Below, piece by piece: positions 1 to 9,816 of a stretch of 64,000 nt of DNA. Source of the stretch: Thermodesulforhabdus norvegica (lineage in GTDB: Bacteria > Desulfobacterota > Syntrophobacteria > Syntrophobacterales > Thermodesulforhabdaceae). The stretch's first letter is position 1. Every line of letters begins with the position of its first letter. The stretch lies in NCBI RefSeq assembly GCF_900114975.1, contig NZ_FOUU01000006.1, forward strand, positions 62,001 through 126,000, given 5' to 3'. The notes under the pieces are model-generated. The model made no database searches. It was not told where the DNA came from and saw nothing but the letters and a program-made list of their open reading frames with translations. A program made the position numbers and the translations under genes.

Positions 1-520
1 CCTTCGGCCGGGTATCCGTCGTCATGATGGCCCTTGCTACCAGATCCCAGGCATCGGGGGAAAGGTTACTCAGGAGCTCGGGGATTCTGGCTTCAATAGT
101 TTCAACCTTTATGTGGTTCCCGATAACCCCTGTTGATGCAACCAGCACAGAGGTTTCTCTAAGTCTCAGCCTTTCCGCCAGAAGCCGTGCAGTTCTCTTT
201 GCTCTTACCAGTCCCTCCAGACCCGTGCATGCGTTGGCTATTCCGGCATTTATTAGTACCGCCCCAACTCTCCCGCCGGACTCCTTCAGGTGCTCCCGGC
301 TGATTTTAACCGGAGCCGCCTCAAAGAGATTTTTCGTGAACACACCCCCACAGGCGGCACCTTCGGGGTTTTCACAGAGAATCAGGGCAAGGTCAGGCCT
401 TCCACGGTACCTCATTCCCGTTTCAACTGCATTTACGAGGAAGCCGGGAATTGCAAAGGGCTTCCTATCGACCACAACATCGCTTGTACTTTTTGCCGCT
501 TCCGCAGGGACAGGGCTCAT
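1..520 (-). CDS. argJ: Glutamate N-acetyltransferase / amino-acid acetyltransferase ArgJ, 3' part outside window
   Basis: ArgJ moves the acetyl group from N-acetylornithine to glutamate in the cyclic arginine pathway. The N-terminal ~173 residues are visible. They carry family blocks: GRPDLALI (near residue 40), GGVFTKN (near 60), [13 protein letters not shown] (near 90) and STGVIG (near 130). The autoproteolytic Thr motif lies beyond the left edge. The chosen ATG (518-520) has an upstream AAGGTGG and makes the gene overlap the end of secA by 56 bp in another frame. A GTG 9 bp before the secA stop would give a shorter start closer to the usual N terminus but has no clear ribosome site. The family call is secure; the start is moderately sure. 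Confidence 0.9.
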   Translation of the reverse strand, partial: MSPVPAEAAKSTSDVVVDRKPFAIPGFLVNAVETGMRYRGRPDLALILCENPEGAACGGVFTKNLFEAAPVKISREHLKESGGRVGAVLINAGIANACTGLEGLVRAKRTARLLAERLRLRETSVLVASTGVIGNHIKVETIEARIPELLSNLSPDAWDLVARAIMTTDTRPK

Positions 521-2987
521 TTCTACCCACCTTCTTTTTGCTTTTTACGGGTTGCCGCTTATTAGCCGAGCCTTCTCCTCCGCCGTAATAAAGGGGCTGA
601 GACTCGCGCTCCGCCTTCAATCTGGATACTTCCTCTTCCTGCTGGATCCTGATACGGAAAAGCATTCTTACCGTATCGGCCTTAATCCTTTCAATCATTT
701 CGTCAAAAAGATAGTGAGCCTCCCGTTTATAGGCCACGAGAGGGTCCTCCTGACCGTAGCCTCTGAGTCCGATCCCTTCTTTCAGGTGATCCATGCTGAG
801 CAGGTGATCCTTCCAGTGATTATCCACGTTCTGTAGCAGGATGAAGCTTTCAAGCTGGCGAAGTAGTTCGGCCCCCAGTTCTCCTTCCCTCTCGTTATAC
901 TTACTCAAAGCCCTCCGGTATAAAAAGTCCCGGATCCCCCCGGCGTCCCGGAATCCTTCAAGCTCCTGGGCTGAGAGGGCGATTCCGGTAGAACTGTAGA
1001 ATTCCCTGACCAGGCCTTCGAGGTTCCACTCATCGGGCGTTACTTCATCGTTACAGTAAAGGCTGACCATAGAGTCGATCACGTCACGGATCATATCTTC
1101 GATTACGGGCCTCAGATTACCCCCTGCCAGGGCCTCCCGCCTCTGTTTGTAGATGATCTCCCGTTGCGTGTTCATAACGTCGTCGAACTCAAGTAGCTGT
1201 TTTCTAATGCTGAAATTGTGAGCTTCGACCTGCTTCTGAGCATTCTCAATAGCCCTGGTGACAAGGGGATGTTCAATGGGGACATCATCTTCCATTCCGA
1301 TCTTGTCCATAATCCTGGCAACCCTATCGGAAGCGAAGATTCTCATGAGGTCGTCTTCAAGAGACAGATAGAACCTGGAGGATCCGGGATCGCCCTGACG
1401 GCCGGCGCGGCCACGAAGCTGATTATCGATACGTCTGGATTCATGGCGCTCCGTGCCTATTACATGTAACCCCCCCAATTCCGCAACGCCCTCACCCAAT
1501 ACGATGTCGGTACCTCGACCGGCCATATTCGTTGATATGGTTACGGCTCCTCGCTGGCCGGCTCTGGCAATGATTTCGGCCTCTTTTTCATGGTGCTTCG
1601 CATTAAGCACCTGGTGGGGAATTCCTTCTTTTTTGAGCATCGCACTCAGGCGTTCGGACTTTTCAATGCTAACCGTTCCCACCAGAACCGGTCGTCCCTG
1701 ACGATGAAGCTCTACTATCTCCCTCACCACCGCCCGGAATTTTTCTTTCTCCGTTTTGTAGATACAGTCCGGGTAATCTATTCGGATCATCTTTTTATGA
1801 GTGGGTATTACTATGACATCGAGCTTATAGATCTGAGCAAATTCTTCGGCCTCTGTTTCCGCCGTTCCGGTCATGCCGGCGAGCTTTTCGTACATACGGA
1901 AGTAATTCTGAAAGGTTATGGTGGCCAGGGTCTGGTTTTCATTCTCTATTCTGACGCCCTCTTTAGCTTCCAGAGCCTGATGAAGCCCATCGCTGTAGCG
2001 CCTCCCCGGCATGAGCCGGCCGGTAAATTCGTCAACGATTATCACCTTTCCAGACTTAACGACGTAGTGAACGTCCCGCTTGAAAAGGTAGTGTGCCTTA
2101 AGTGCCTGGTTCACGTGATGGAGCAGATCAATGTGGTGCGGATCGTACAGATTATCCACCCCGAGAAGCTCTTCCACCTTTGCAACGCCTTCTTCCGTCA
2201 GTACAACGGCCTGGCTCTTTTCGTCCACCGTGAAGTGTTGATCTCTTTTAAGCTTCGGTATAATCCTGTTAACCCGGTAGTAAAGCTCTGTGGATTTTTC
2301 CGAAGGACCGCTTATAATCAGCGGAGTTCTGGCTTCGTCTATAAGGATGCTGTCCACTTCGTCAACTATTGCGTAATAGAGGTCCCTCTGGACCATGTCC
2401 TCAAGCCGGAATTTCATGTTGTCCCGGAGATAATCAAAACCAAACTCGTTGTTGGTTCCGTAGGTTACGTCTGCCTGATATGCCTTCTTGCGTTCTGAGT
2501 CGGGAAGACCGTGTACGATGCATCCTACAGAAAGCCCCAGAAATCTGTAGACCTTGCCCATCCATTCGCTGTCCCGTCGGGCAAGATAGTCGTTCACCGT
2601 GACGACGTGAACCCCTCTGCCCAGCAGAGCGTTTAGATAGACGGGCATGGTGGCAACCAGAGTTTTACCCTCTCCCGTTTTCATCTCGGCGATCTTACCC
2701 TGATGGAGCACGATCCCGCCTACAAGCTGAACATCGAAGGGTCTCATGCCCAGAACGCGCCGCGCTGCTTCTCTTACGACCGCAAAAGCTTCCGGGAGAA
2801 GATCATCCAGGCTTGCCCCCCGATTCAACTTCTCCTTGAATTCCCAGGTCTTGGCCTGCAGTTCTGCATCACTTAGCTTCATCATGGATTGCTCAAGGCT
2901 GTTGATATGGTCCACCAGAGGAGCAAGCCCCTGGAGATAGCGTTCGTTGTAGCTTTTAAAAAGCCTTTTTACTATCCGCTTTAACAT
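465..2987 (-). CDS. secA: Protein translocase ATPase SecA
   Basis: SecA is the ATP-driven motor that pushes preproteins through SecYEG at the inner membrane. The 840-residue protein has the full order: nucleotide-binding domain 1 with MKTGEGKT (about 102-109), the [17 protein letters not shown]-type block (about 208-220), the preprotein cross-linking region, the second helicase domain with [10 protein letters not shown] and [11 protein letters not shown], the helical scaffold, and a C-terminal zinc SEC-C motif [13 protein letters not shown] that binds SecB or phospholipid. Length is normal. The start [16 protein letters not shown] matches the family N terminus. It lies downstream of the sigma-54 regulator gene with 107 bp between. 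Its last codons overlap the start of argJ. Confidence 0.97.
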   Translation of the reverse strand: MLKRIVKRLFKSYNERYLQGLAPLVDHINSLEQSMMKLSDAELQAKTWEFKEKLNRGASLDDLLPEAFAVVREAARRVLGMRPFDVQLVGGIVLHQGKIAEMKTGEGKTLVATMPVYLNALLGRGVHVVTVNDYLARRDSEWMGKVYRFLGLSVGCIVHGLPDSERKKAYQADVTYGTNNEFGFDYLRDNMKFRLEDMVQRDLYYAIVDEVDSILIDEARTPLIISGPSEKSTELYYRVNRIIPKLKRDQHFTVDEKSQAVVLTEEGVAKVEELLGVDNLYDPHHIDLLHHVNQALKAHYLFKRDVHYVVKSGKVIIVDEFTGRLMPGRRYSDGLHQALEAKEGVRIENENQTLATITFQNYFRMYEKLAGMTGTAETEAEEFAQIYKLDVIVIPTHKKMIRIDYPDCIYKTEKEKFRAVVREIVELHRQGRPVLVGTVSIEKSERLSAMLKKEGIPHQVLNAKHHEKEAEIIARAGQRGAVTISTNMAGRGTDIVLGEGVAELGGLHVIGTERHESRRIDNQLRGRAGRQGDPGSSRFYLSLEDDLMRIFASDRVARIMDKIGMEDDVPIEHPLVTRAIENAQKQVEAHNFSIRKQLLEFDDVMNTQREIIYKQRREALAGGNLRPVIEDMIRDVIDSMVSLYCNDEVTPDEWNLEGLVREFYSSTGIALSAQELEGFRDAGGIRDFLYRRALSKYNEREGELGAELLRQLESFILLQNVDNHWKDHLLSMDHLKEGIGLRGYGQEDPLVAYKREAHYLFDEMIERIKADTVRMLFRIRIQQEEEVSRLKAERESQPLYYGGGEGSANKRQPVKSKKKVGRNEPCPCGSGKKYKRCCGR

Positions 2988-3039
2988 GACGGTAGACCTC
3001 CTGAACCGTTTCTCACAGAGTGCATAAAGGCATAACGCA

Positions 3040-3061
3040 CCATTTGATTGCGGTCAAATGG
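3040..3061. other. Inverted repeat CCATTTGA-N6-TCAAATGG
   Basis: This is a perfect 8-bp inverted repeat with a TTGCGG spacer, in the 107-bp gap between the sigma-54 regulator (ending 3095, minus strand) and secA. In minus-strand RNA it would form a short hairpin. It is not followed by a T-run, so it is a poor intrinsic terminator. It may be an operator for secA or a weak stop after the regulator gene. Confidence 0.35.
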
Positions 3062-3094
3062 GTTTAGCGAAGGGCGTACCGATTAAAAGAAAAA

Positions 3095-4870
3095 TTAACT
3101 GAGTCCGTATTTCTTCAACTTGCGGGCAACGGTGGACTGGTTGATCTTCAGTACTTCGGCTATCTTCTGCTGAGTCCTGTAACGAGATAGCATCTCTTTG
3201 AAAATACGCTCTTCAAATTCTTCAATTATCTCACGAAAGCCTTTTTCGACAGCTCCGTCGATCGGGTTATCAACAGACGGTCTCCTTTCTTTTTCCATTT
3301 CCCCGAGCTCTTCCGGAAGATCCTCCGGACCTATCACATCACCGTATGACATGGCGACCAGCCTTTCGCAAAGATTCATGAGCTCCCGAACATTTCCGGG
3401 ATAGTCGTACCTGACGAGGATTCTGAGCACAGAAGGGCTGAGCCGCTTTTCGGCACCCATAGACCTGGAGAAATGCCGAATGTAATGGTCCAGCAACGGC
3501 AGTATGTCCTCCGTACGCTCCCTGAGCGGGGGAACACGTATGGGAATTACGTTCAATCTGTAGTACAGATCCTGACGAAACTTCCCACACCTGACCAGAT
3601 CGTCAAGGGGCCTATTTGTAGCGGCAATAATCCGCACGTTAACGCTTCTGCGTTTTGTTCCCCCTACCCTCGTAAACCTGCCGTCTTCAAGAAAGTGAAG
3701 AAGCTTTGCCTGAGTTTCCTGGGAAAGCTCCCCAACTTCATCCAGAAGAACCGTCCCTCCGTGAGCAACCTCAAGGAGCCCCGGTTTTCCCGATTTTCTT
3801 GCACCGGTGAAGGCCCCGGCCTCATAACCAAAGAGCTCGGATTCCACAAGAGAATCGGGCAATGCTGCACAATTTATCTTCATAAAGGGGGCATAGGCCC
3901 TGTGGCTGTACTTGTGGATCAATTCGGCGATCAGTCCCTTGCCAACTCCGGATTCACCCAGCAGAAGAACCGTTGAGTCCACCCTGGCGGCCCTCACTGC
4001 CTGATCCAGCACTTTCAGCATAGCCGGGCTTCGTGCGATGATCTGATGGGACATCATTTCTTCAAGCTGTAGCTTCAGGATTTGCTCGAGATATTCGTTT
4101 TTAAGCGCTTCCCTTTCAAGAAGTTCTCTATGAAGCTCCTCTATTTCCGTAATGTCCCTCTCGGTCACGACAACACGAACTATGTTCCCATTATCGTCAA
4201 AAACCGGGGTACCCGTAACAATGAGCTTTCTTCCGGTGCGGGTCTCCTGTAGCAGATGAACCACCTTTCCCGTTCGAAGGACTTCCAGGGTTGCGGATTT
4301 ATTAACAAACCCTTCTTCAACAAGTTCTTTCATGGATCTCCCGACGACGTCTTCCGCCTTTATGCCGTTGATTCTCTCCGAAGCGGGATTGATCCTCACA
4401 ACCTTTGCGTCGGCATCACAGATCCAGAGTCCATCATGGGAAGAGTTTATTATTGTTTCCAGTTCGGCCGTCGTGCGTCGGAAATGGAATAATTCCTCCA
4501 CTATGGCTTCAAAGCGACCTTTCTCTTCAAGGCTACAGAGGGCTCCCCTGTGGGACAGTCCGCCACGGTAAGCACGTACCCTCAAGACATAGTCTCTTCC
4601 GCCAATTCTGACGGAGCAAACGGAATGACCCGTCTTCCCGATAATTACCGCCTGAACGGGTTGCCATAAGTCGGGATAAAGGGTGACGAGTAATGCATTT
4701 TTCTGAAGCCCAAAGCTTTTTTCGGCGCATTTGTTGGATAGAACAATCCTTCCTTCACCATCGACCAGAAACCAGGCTTCATGGACAGGATCCGGAAGAA
4801 TAGTCTCACCGGATGAGCGGGATAAGCCGTCAGGCATATCGTCGGGCAGGATATTTGAAAACATCATCAC
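3095..4870 (-). CDS. PAS-domain sigma-54-dependent transcriptional activator (TyrR/RocR-like)
   Basis: The 591-residue protein has two PAS-like regions (about 25-110 and 135-245), a short coiled linker, an AAA+ sigma-54 interaction domain (about 275-510) and a C-terminal helix-turn-helix of the TyrR/Fis kind (about 548-591). The AAA+ part has Walker A GESGVGKG (305-312), GAFTGA for sigma-54 contact (352-357) and Walker B VLLDEVGE. There is no receiver domain, so the PAS part probably senses a small ligand or redox state directly. An 18-bp palindrome sits immediately before the start codon, which suggests autoregulation. The same palindrome recurs by the liv and aminotransferase operons, making this the likely activator of both and of the acyl-CoA synthetase gene. 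Family certain; targets inferred. The start could also be Met2, Met3 or Met12. Confidence 0.9.
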   Translation of the reverse strand: MMMFSNILPDDMPDGLSRSSGETILPDPVHEAWFLVDGEGRIVLSNKCAEKSFGLQKNALLVTLYPDLWQPVQAVIIGKTGHSVCSVRIGGRDYVLRVRAYRGGLSHRGALCSLEEKGRFEAIVEELFHFRRTTAELETIINSSHDGLWICDADAKVVRINPASERINGIKAEDVVGRSMKELVEEGFVNKSATLEVLRTGKVVHLLQETRTGRKLIVTGTPVFDDNGNIVRVVVTERDITEIEELHRELLEREALKNEYLEQILKLQLEEMMSHQIIARSPAMLKVLDQAVRAARVDSTVLLLGESGVGKGLIAELIHKYSHRAYAPFMKINCAALPDSLVESELFGYEAGAFTGARKSGKPGLLEVAHGGTVLLDEVGELSQETQAKLLHFLEDGRFTRVGGTKRRSVNVRIIAATNRPLDDLVRCGKFRQDLYYRLNVIPIRVPPLRERTEDILPLLDHYIRHFSRSMGAEKRLSPSVLRILVRYDYPGNVRELMNLCERLVAMSYGDVIGPEDLPEELGEMEKERRPSVDNPIDGAVEKGFREIIEEFEERIFKEMLSRYRTQQKIAEVLKINQSTVARKLKKYGLS

Positions 4871-4888
4871 TTATGCAATCCTGCATAA
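4871..4888. promoter_or_regulatory. Palindromic activator site TTATGCA-N4-TGCATAA
   Basis: This is a perfect 7-bp inverted repeat with spacer ATCC, directly before the start codon of the sigma-54 activator gene. It is about 60 bp upstream of the -24/-12 promoter for the acyl-CoA synthetase gene. A weaker half-site (CATAA at 4903-4907) follows about 19 bp further on. The same element occurs at 12208-12225. Its place fits an enhancer for the plus-strand gene and a repressor site for the activator's own gene. The protein that binds it is inferred from position. Confidence 0.7.
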
Positions 4889-4939
4889 TACGGTTGAATC
4901 CCCATAAGCTGAGAGAGCTCAGAAGTCGGTCTTTTTTAA

Positions 4940-4955
4940 TGGCTCGACTTTTGCT
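4940..4955 (+). promoter_or_regulatory. Sigma-54 promoter TGGCTCG-N4-TTGCT
   Basis: TGGCTCGACTTTTGCT matches the -24/-12 consensus TGGCACG-N4-TTGCW at all but one fixed base, with exact spacing. Transcription would begin near 4967, leaving a leader of about 170 nt before the acyl-CoA synthetase start at 5136. I see no known riboswitch in that leader. Confidence 0.8.
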
Positions 4956-5135
4956 CCCTGCAGCATGAACCTCTTTCTGAATTCCTGCAAAAAAGCATAG
5001 GAGGCACAAATCGGTTGAGCTTCAACGCAACGCCTGGACATAAAATCACGGATTTTCGAAAAAATCAATTGTGGCGACATGCTCGAAAGATGAGGCCCAG
5101 AGGATTAACAGCTTGCTCTTATAGGGAGGATTGGA

Positions 5136-7253
5136 ATGGAAAGGGTAGATCTCAGGCGTTTCTTTGCTCCACGATCGATAGCCGTAATCGGTGCTTCACA
5201 GGATTTTACCAGGATCACGGGAAAACCCCTGTACTACCTCAGGAAACACGGCTATACGGGTCGCCTCTATCCGGTGAACCCTCGCTACTCGTCAATTGAC
5301 GGTCTTCCGTGCTATTCAACAATAGCAGAAGTCCCCGACGAGATTGACCTTGCCCTTATTGCCGTGAACTTCAGAATGGTTCCTCAGGTTCTCAGGGAAT
5401 GCTCGGACAAAGGGGTCCGATTCGCAACGATATTCAGTTCCGGCTTTGCGGAAACCGGGGAAGAAGGTAAGCGGATTCAGAAGGAGATAGCCGAAATTGC
5501 CCGGGAAGGGGGAATCCGGGTATGCGGGCCTAATTGCCAGGGCGCCGTTGACCTTCACAATAATACCGCCGCCGCCTTTTCGGCCGCTCTGGACGTTTAT
5601 CCGCTTATAAAGGGATCCGTAGGGTTTGCCACTCAGAGCGGTGCAATGGGCTTTTCCATCTTCAATCTGGCTCAGTCTCAGGGTATTGGGTTTTCTTACA
5701 TCGTAAGTACAGGCAATGAAATGGATCTTACCTGCGTTGATTTCATGCAATTCATGCTTGACGATCCGAACACCTCGGTAATTTGTGCTTATCTGGAAGG
5801 CATAAGAGACGGTAAGGCCTTCGTGGAGCTTGCAGAGAGGGCGCAGGATGTGGGGAAACCCATAGTCGTCCTTAAAACGGGAAAGTCCGACGTGGGGAGC
5901 CGTGCGGCTTCGTCTCACACTGCAGCCCTTACGGGCTCCGACGATGTTTTCGACGCTCTGTGCCGCCAGAAAGGCATAATCCGCGTTTCCGATATTGACG
6001 AATTGATCGACGTTACGAGAATTATTACGTCCTTTGCCACACCGCCTTCGGGTCGCGGGCTGGGCATAATAAGCACCTCGGGAGGAGGTGGAGTCCTGTG
6101 TGCAGACATAGCCGACGAATTGGGTCTTAAAGTTCCGGAATTCGAGAAGGAAGGGCTGGAAAAAATCAAAAGCTCCATTCCCGCTTTCGGCTCGGCCCGA
6201 AATCCCGTTGATATGACTGCCCAGGTCATCAATACGGCCGAAGGTTTTCGCAATGTGCTTCAGGCAGTCGTTGACGACCCCGGAGTGGATGCCCTCGTTG
6301 TGGTAATCACCATGATAGTGGGTACCTCGGCAACCAAGATGGCTCTGGACCTGGCCCGCATAAAGAAAACAACCCACAAACCCATAGCGGTAGTATGGAC
6401 TGCAGGAGAAAGTCTTATTCGGGAACAACTGGAAATTCTTAAAGAAGCCTCGGTGCCCTACTATTCCTGCCCTTCCAGGGCGCTCCGATCCCTGGCCCGC
6501 TATCTCCAATTCGGAAATTATCTCAAAAACCGGAGCAGAACCCCTTCGGTTATTGAACTTCGGCGGCATATTGGGTTCTCGTCCGAAAAGTATCGGAGCG
6601 GGGTTCTAAGTGAGCACGGTTCGAAGGAAGTGCTTTCACGCTTTGAAATCCCCGTAACCCGGGAAATATGCACCGATTCGGTCGAAAGGGCCGTAGATTT
6701 CGCCCGTGAAATCGGCTATCCCGTGGCACTTAAGATCGACTCTCCGGACATACTCCACAAAACCGAAGCCGGGTTAATCCGCCTGAACATAAGGAGCGAG
6801 GAAGAGCTTGTCAGGTCCTTCCGGGATCTTCTCGGTATTGCCAAATCGAAGTATCCACAGGCCCGGATTAACGGTGTTCTGGTTCAGGAAATGGTAAGTC
6901 CGGGAGTAGAAGTGATGGTGGGAGTTAAAAGGGATCCTCAATTCGGCCCTACCGTTGTTTTCGGTCTCGGAGGCATTTTCGTAGAGGTGTTAAAGGACGT
7001 TACCATGAGAGTTGCACCCGTTGACGAAGCAGAAGCCCTTAAGATGATTCGGGAAATCCGGGGTTATCCCATTCTCGAAGGGGTGCGTGGATCGGCAAAG
7101 TCGGACGTAAAGGCACTGGCGGGAATTATCTCACGGGTTTCTTACATGGCCCTTGCACTACCGAACCTTTCGGAGCTTGACATCAATCCTGTAATAGTTT
7201 TCCCGGAAGGCTCGGGGGCAAAAGCAGTAGATGCCCTTATGATTTTCGACTGA
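5136..7253 (+). CDS. ADP-forming acyl-CoA synthetase (acetate--CoA ligase [ADP] type), fused alpha-beta subunits
   Basis: This family interconverts acyl-CoA + ADP + Pi with acid + CoA + ATP, so in the energy-saving direction it makes ATP by substrate-level phosphorylation. The 705 residues run: CoA-binding Rossmann domain (RSIAVIGAS at 14-21), CoA-ligase domains with the phosphohistidine motif SSHTAALTGSDD (His261), and a C-terminal ATP-grasp domain (about 480-705, with VVFGLGGIFVEVLKDV). Length and order are those of the fused bacterial/archaeal Acd enzymes. The ATG at 5136 follows GGGAGG. It is transcribed away from the sigma-54 activator gene and has its own -24/-12 promoter. The substrate is not readable from sequence. 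Protein acetyltransferases of the Pat type share domains but have an extra GNAT domain, absent here. Confidence 0.9.
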   Translation: MERVDLRRFFAPRSIAVIGASQDFTRITGKPLYYLRKHGYTGRLYPVNPRYSSIDGLPCYSTIAEVPDEIDLALIAVNFRMVPQVLRECSDKGVRFATIFSSGFAETGEEGKRIQKEIAEIAREGGIRVCGPNCQGAVDLHNNTAAAFSAALDVYPLIKGSVGFATQSGAMGFSIFNLAQSQGIGFSYIVSTGNEMDLTCVDFMQFMLDDPNTSVICAYLEGIRDGKAFVELAERAQDVGKPIVVLKTGKSDVGSRAASSHTAALTGSDDVFDALCRQKGIIRVSDIDELIDVTRIITSFATPPSGRGLGIISTSGGGGVLCADIADELGLKVPEFEKEGLEKIKSSIPAFGSARNPVDMTAQVINTAEGFRNVLQAVVDDPGVDALVVVITMIVGTSATKMALDLARIKKTTHKPIAVVWTAGESLIREQLEILKEASVPYYSCPSRALRSLARYLQFGNYLKNRSRTPSVIELRRHIGFSSEKYRSGVLSEHGSKEVLSRFEIPVTREICTDSVERAVDFAREIGYPVALKIDSPDILHKTEAGLIRLNIRSEEELVRSFRDLLGIAKSKYPQARINGVLVQEMVSPGVEVMVGVKRDPQFGPTVVFGLGGIFVEVLKDVTMRVAPVDEAEALKMIREIRGYPILEGVRGSAKSDVKALAGIISRVSYMALALPNLSELDINPVIVFPEGSGAKAVDALMIFD

Positions 7254-7396
7254 AGTGCCTGCATTACACTTAGAATAGATCCGGGAGGTTTATTGGACAA
7301 GGTTCTGAGAGGTTTCCGTAAAAAAGTTACCCGCGGGCACGTAGAGTTTTGAAAATCCGAAGGGACCGTCAGCACCACACAGATACCGGAAATTTA

Positions 7397-8107
7397 CTAG
7401 AAACCCAGGTAAGCCTCCCGGACCGCCGGATCCTTTTCAAGGTCAGCACCCGGCCCTTCCTTCACCACGCGGCCTCTTTCAATGACGTAGCAGTAGTCGG
7501 CAACCTTCAGTACCTGATGAACGTTCTGTTCGACGATCAGAACGGTCAGGCCCATCTGACGAAGCTCCCTTATGGTGCGGAATACTTCGTGAACTACTAC
7601 CGGGGCAAGGCCAAGGCTTGGCTCATCAAACATTATAAGGTCCGGGTCCTGCATAAGCCCTCGACCGATGGCCAGCATTTGCTGTTCTCCCCCCGAGAGG
7701 GTTTCTGCAACCTGCTTTCTTCTTTCGGCCAGTCTGGGAAAAAGTTCGTAAACACGGGCCAGACTTTTCGCTCTCTTATCTCTGGCCCTCTTTATGTAAG
7801 ACCCGACGAGGAGATTTTCTTCGACGGTCATTTTAGGAAATAGCTGTCTTCCTTCGGGTATAAGTGTGATTCCCAGATCCACCACTTTGTAAACCGGTAA
7901 CCCCGATATATCCTGATTCTGGTAAAAAATCCTACCTTCCGAAACGGGTAAAAGGCCGCAAATCGATTTTAATGTGGTCGTTTTGCCGGCCCCGTTGGCA
8001 CCTATAAGGGCAACCGTTCGGCCCTGCTCCACTCTGAGCGAAACTCCCCAGAGCGCACGAATATCACCGTAATCAACCTTTATGTCCTCCACCCTGAGCA
8101 AGCTCAT
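7397..8107 (-). CDS. livF: LIV-type ABC transporter ATP-binding protein LivF
   Basis: One of two ATPases of a branched-chain (or related) amino-acid importer. In 236 residues it has Walker A GANGAGKT (about 36-43), the LSGGEQQMLAIGR signature, Walker B DLIMFDEPS and a switch His (VEQNVH). The block IPEGRQLFPKMTVEENL is typical of LivF. The start overlaps the livG stop by 4 bp (ATGA), so the two are translationally coupled. It is the last gene of the minus-strand livKHMGF operon and ends convergent to the acyl-CoA synthetase gene. The exact substrate is unknown; context suggests the amino acid consumed by the aminotransferase encoded across the divergent promoter. Confidence 0.95.
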   Translation of the reverse strand: MSLLRVEDIKVDYGDIRALWGVSLRVEQGRTVALIGANGAGKTTTLKSICGLLPVSEGRIFYQNQDISGLPVYKVVDLGITLIPEGRQLFPKMTVEENLLVGSYIKRARDKRAKSLARVYELFPRLAERRKQVAETLSGGEQQMLAIGRGLMQDPDLIMFDEPSLGLAPVVVHEVFRTIRELRQMGLTVLIVEQNVHQVLKVADYCYVIERGRVVKEGPGADLEKDPAVREAYLGF

Positions 8108-8832
8108 GCTGCCGTCTCCTCACCCAGATAAGCCCTGATAACAACAGGATTTTTTGCCACCTCTGCCGGACTTCCCTCGGCTATTTTTTCTCCGTAATTG
8201 AGAACGATAACCCTGCTGCTAAGGCTCATTACCACCCTCATGTTGTGTTCTATAAGAAGCACAGTAACACCCCGGTCCCGTATCTGCTTTATCAGTTCAA
8301 CGGTTTCGGCAACTTCAGCGGGATTCAACCCTGCCATTACCTCGTCGAGAAGCAGGAGAGAAGGTTCAAGAGAGAGGGCTTTGGCGATCTCAAGCCGTTT
8401 CCTCCATGCCAGCGTCAGGCCAGATGCGGCCGTATCGGCTTTGTCCGCCAGGCCGATGAACTTCAGTATTTCCCCAGCATGGCTTTCCGCGTCGGCCTTA
8501 CTTCTGTGCCTGATCAGAGCTCCTACCATCACGTTTTCAAGGACGCTCAGGCTGGAGAAAGGCTTGACTATCTGAAAGGTTCTACCGATTCCCATTTGTG
8601 CCAGTTCATAAGGCGGCTTTCCCGTAATGTCACGATCCTGAAAGAAGACCTTTCCCCGTGTTGGTTTCAGATAGCCGCTGATGACGTTGAAAATTGTGGT
8701 CTTTCCGGCACCATTCGGCCCGATGATGGCCACAATTTCACCGGGCATCACGTTAAATGTAACGCCGTCTACGGCGCGAAGGCCTCCAAAAGCCATGGTC
8801 ACCGATTCTACTCTGAGGACAGGGCTATTCAT
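8104..8832 (-). CDS. livG: LIV-type ABC transporter ATP-binding protein LivG
   Basis: The second ATPase of the importer, 242 residues. Visible motifs: Walker A GPNGAGKTT (about 38-46), ISGYLKPTRG, a divergent signature region (ASGLTLAWRKRLEIAKAL), Walker B LLLLDEVMAGL and the H-loop LLIEHNM. The signature reads SGLTLAWR instead of LSGGQQR; LivG proteins are often looser here, but this is more divergent than usual. The gene overlaps livM by 8 bp and livF by 4 bp, so it is part of a tightly packed operon. Confidence 0.94.
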   Translation of the reverse strand: MNSPVLRVESVTMAFGGLRAVDGVTFNVMPGEIVAIIGPNGAGKTTIFNVISGYLKPTRGKVFFQDRDITGKPPYELAQMGIGRTFQIVKPFSSLSVLENVMVGALIRHRSKADAESHAGEILKFIGLADKADTAASGLTLAWRKRLEIAKALSLEPSLLLLDEVMAGLNPAEVAETVELIKQIRDRGVTVLLIEHNMRVVMSLSSRVIVLNYGEKIAEGSPAEVAKNPVVIRAYLGEETAA

Positions 8833-9811
8833 TTAGATCTCCCGTAAGTGTTTCTTTTTTGGCCGATGGAATACCTCCGGGGCGTGACCCGGTGCCTTTC
8901 AGCCTGCCGCTTATGGTTCCCCACAGGCCGTCAGGCAGGAAAACGACGCTAAGAGCAATAAGCGCTCCGAGGATGATAAGGTAAAGAACCTGGTAATCTG
9001 AGAGATAGGCCCAGAAACAGGTTTTGAAGGCAAATATAATGAGCGCCCCTACGGCCGGACCTATCAACGTCCCAAGGCCTCCGAATACTGCCATAACAAC
9101 TGCCTGATCGGTTACGAGATCCCCGAGTGTTGATGCCGGGTCAATATAGGTTATCCAGTAAGCATACACTCCGCCTATGATCCCGGTCGGAATTGCGGAT
9201 ATAACGAATACCCTGATCTTTATGCAGGCCGGGTTGATCCCCATGGCCATGGCACCGTCTTCGTTTTCCCTTATTGCTTTTACCTTAAGGCCAAAGGGAG
9301 AGACTTCAAAAAGATACCAGAAAAGGGCAAAAACCATCAGAACCAGCCCGCCCATCACGTAGAAGAAAAATTGGGGGTGCAAAAAGGGAGGAAGTCTCAT
9401 CCCGTCCGGGCCTCCCGTTATATCGAGGATCAGGGCGAGCTGTTGTATAGCCCGGGCAAGCGCCCAGGTTGCAATGGCGAAGTACGCCCCCCGGAGCCTC
9501 AGGGTGGGAAATCCCGCAATCAGCGCGCTCAGACCGGCCGCCATCCCTCCTGCAATCGTCGCCGGGAAAAAGAGCCATCCACCGTGGACCATCAGTAAAG
9601 CCGTGGTATAGGCCCCGATCCCGAAGAAAGCACCGTGACCGAAGTTAAGGTAGCCTGCGTAACCCGCAAGGGCGTCCCAGGTAACCGCAAGACCGATCCA
9701 CATAATTGCTTCGGTAAAGACCCGCAGATAAAAAGTGTCGTGCACGAACAGGGGGATCGTAACGACCAGCGCAACCGCTCCGGCAAAGCACGACAGGAAT
9801 CTTCGACCCAT
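8825..9811 (-). CDS. livM: LIV-type ABC transporter permease LivM
   Basis: An integral membrane permease of 328 residues with about 8-10 hydrophobic helices. Hallmarks are GYLNFGHGAFFGIGAY (about 50-65), LRLRGAYFAIAT and the ATPase-contacting loop FGLKVKAIRENEDGAMAMGIN. It forms the translocation pore with LivH. The ATG follows AAGGAGTG. It lies 5 bp after livH and overlaps livG by 8 bp. The polar C-terminal tail of about 25 residues is cytoplasmic. Confidence 0.94.
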   Translation of the reverse strand: MGRRFLSCFAGAVALVVTIPLFVHDTFYLRVFTEAIMWIGLAVTWDALAGYAGYLNFGHGAFFGIGAYTTALLMVHGGWLFFPATIAGGMAAGLSALIAGFPTLRLRGAYFAIATWALARAIQQLALILDITGGPDGMRLPPFLHPQFFFYVMGGLVLMVFALFWYLFEVSPFGLKVKAIRENEDGAMAMGINPACIKIRVFVISAIPTGIIGGVYAYWITYIDPASTLGDLVTDQAVVMAVFGGLGTLIGPAVGALIIFAFKTCFWAYLSDYQVLYLIILGALIALSVVFLPDGLWGTISGRLKGTGSRPGGIPSAKKETLTGDLNE

Positions 9812-9816
9812 GAGAC

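Noticed and set aside
24-836. 270-residue plus-strand frame over argJ/secA
   Set aside because: Antisense to two clear genes and without any domain.
5015-5299. Leader reading frame with AGGAGG and TTG in the acyl-CoA synthetase leader
   Set aside because: The frame runs 160 bp into the synthetase gene in another frame, shows no domain and has a weak start; more likely chance.
7293-7352. 19-codon frame (TTG start after GGGAGG) in the acyl-CoA synthetase-livF gap
   Set aside because: Too short and without known match; the start fits, but nothing else supports translation.
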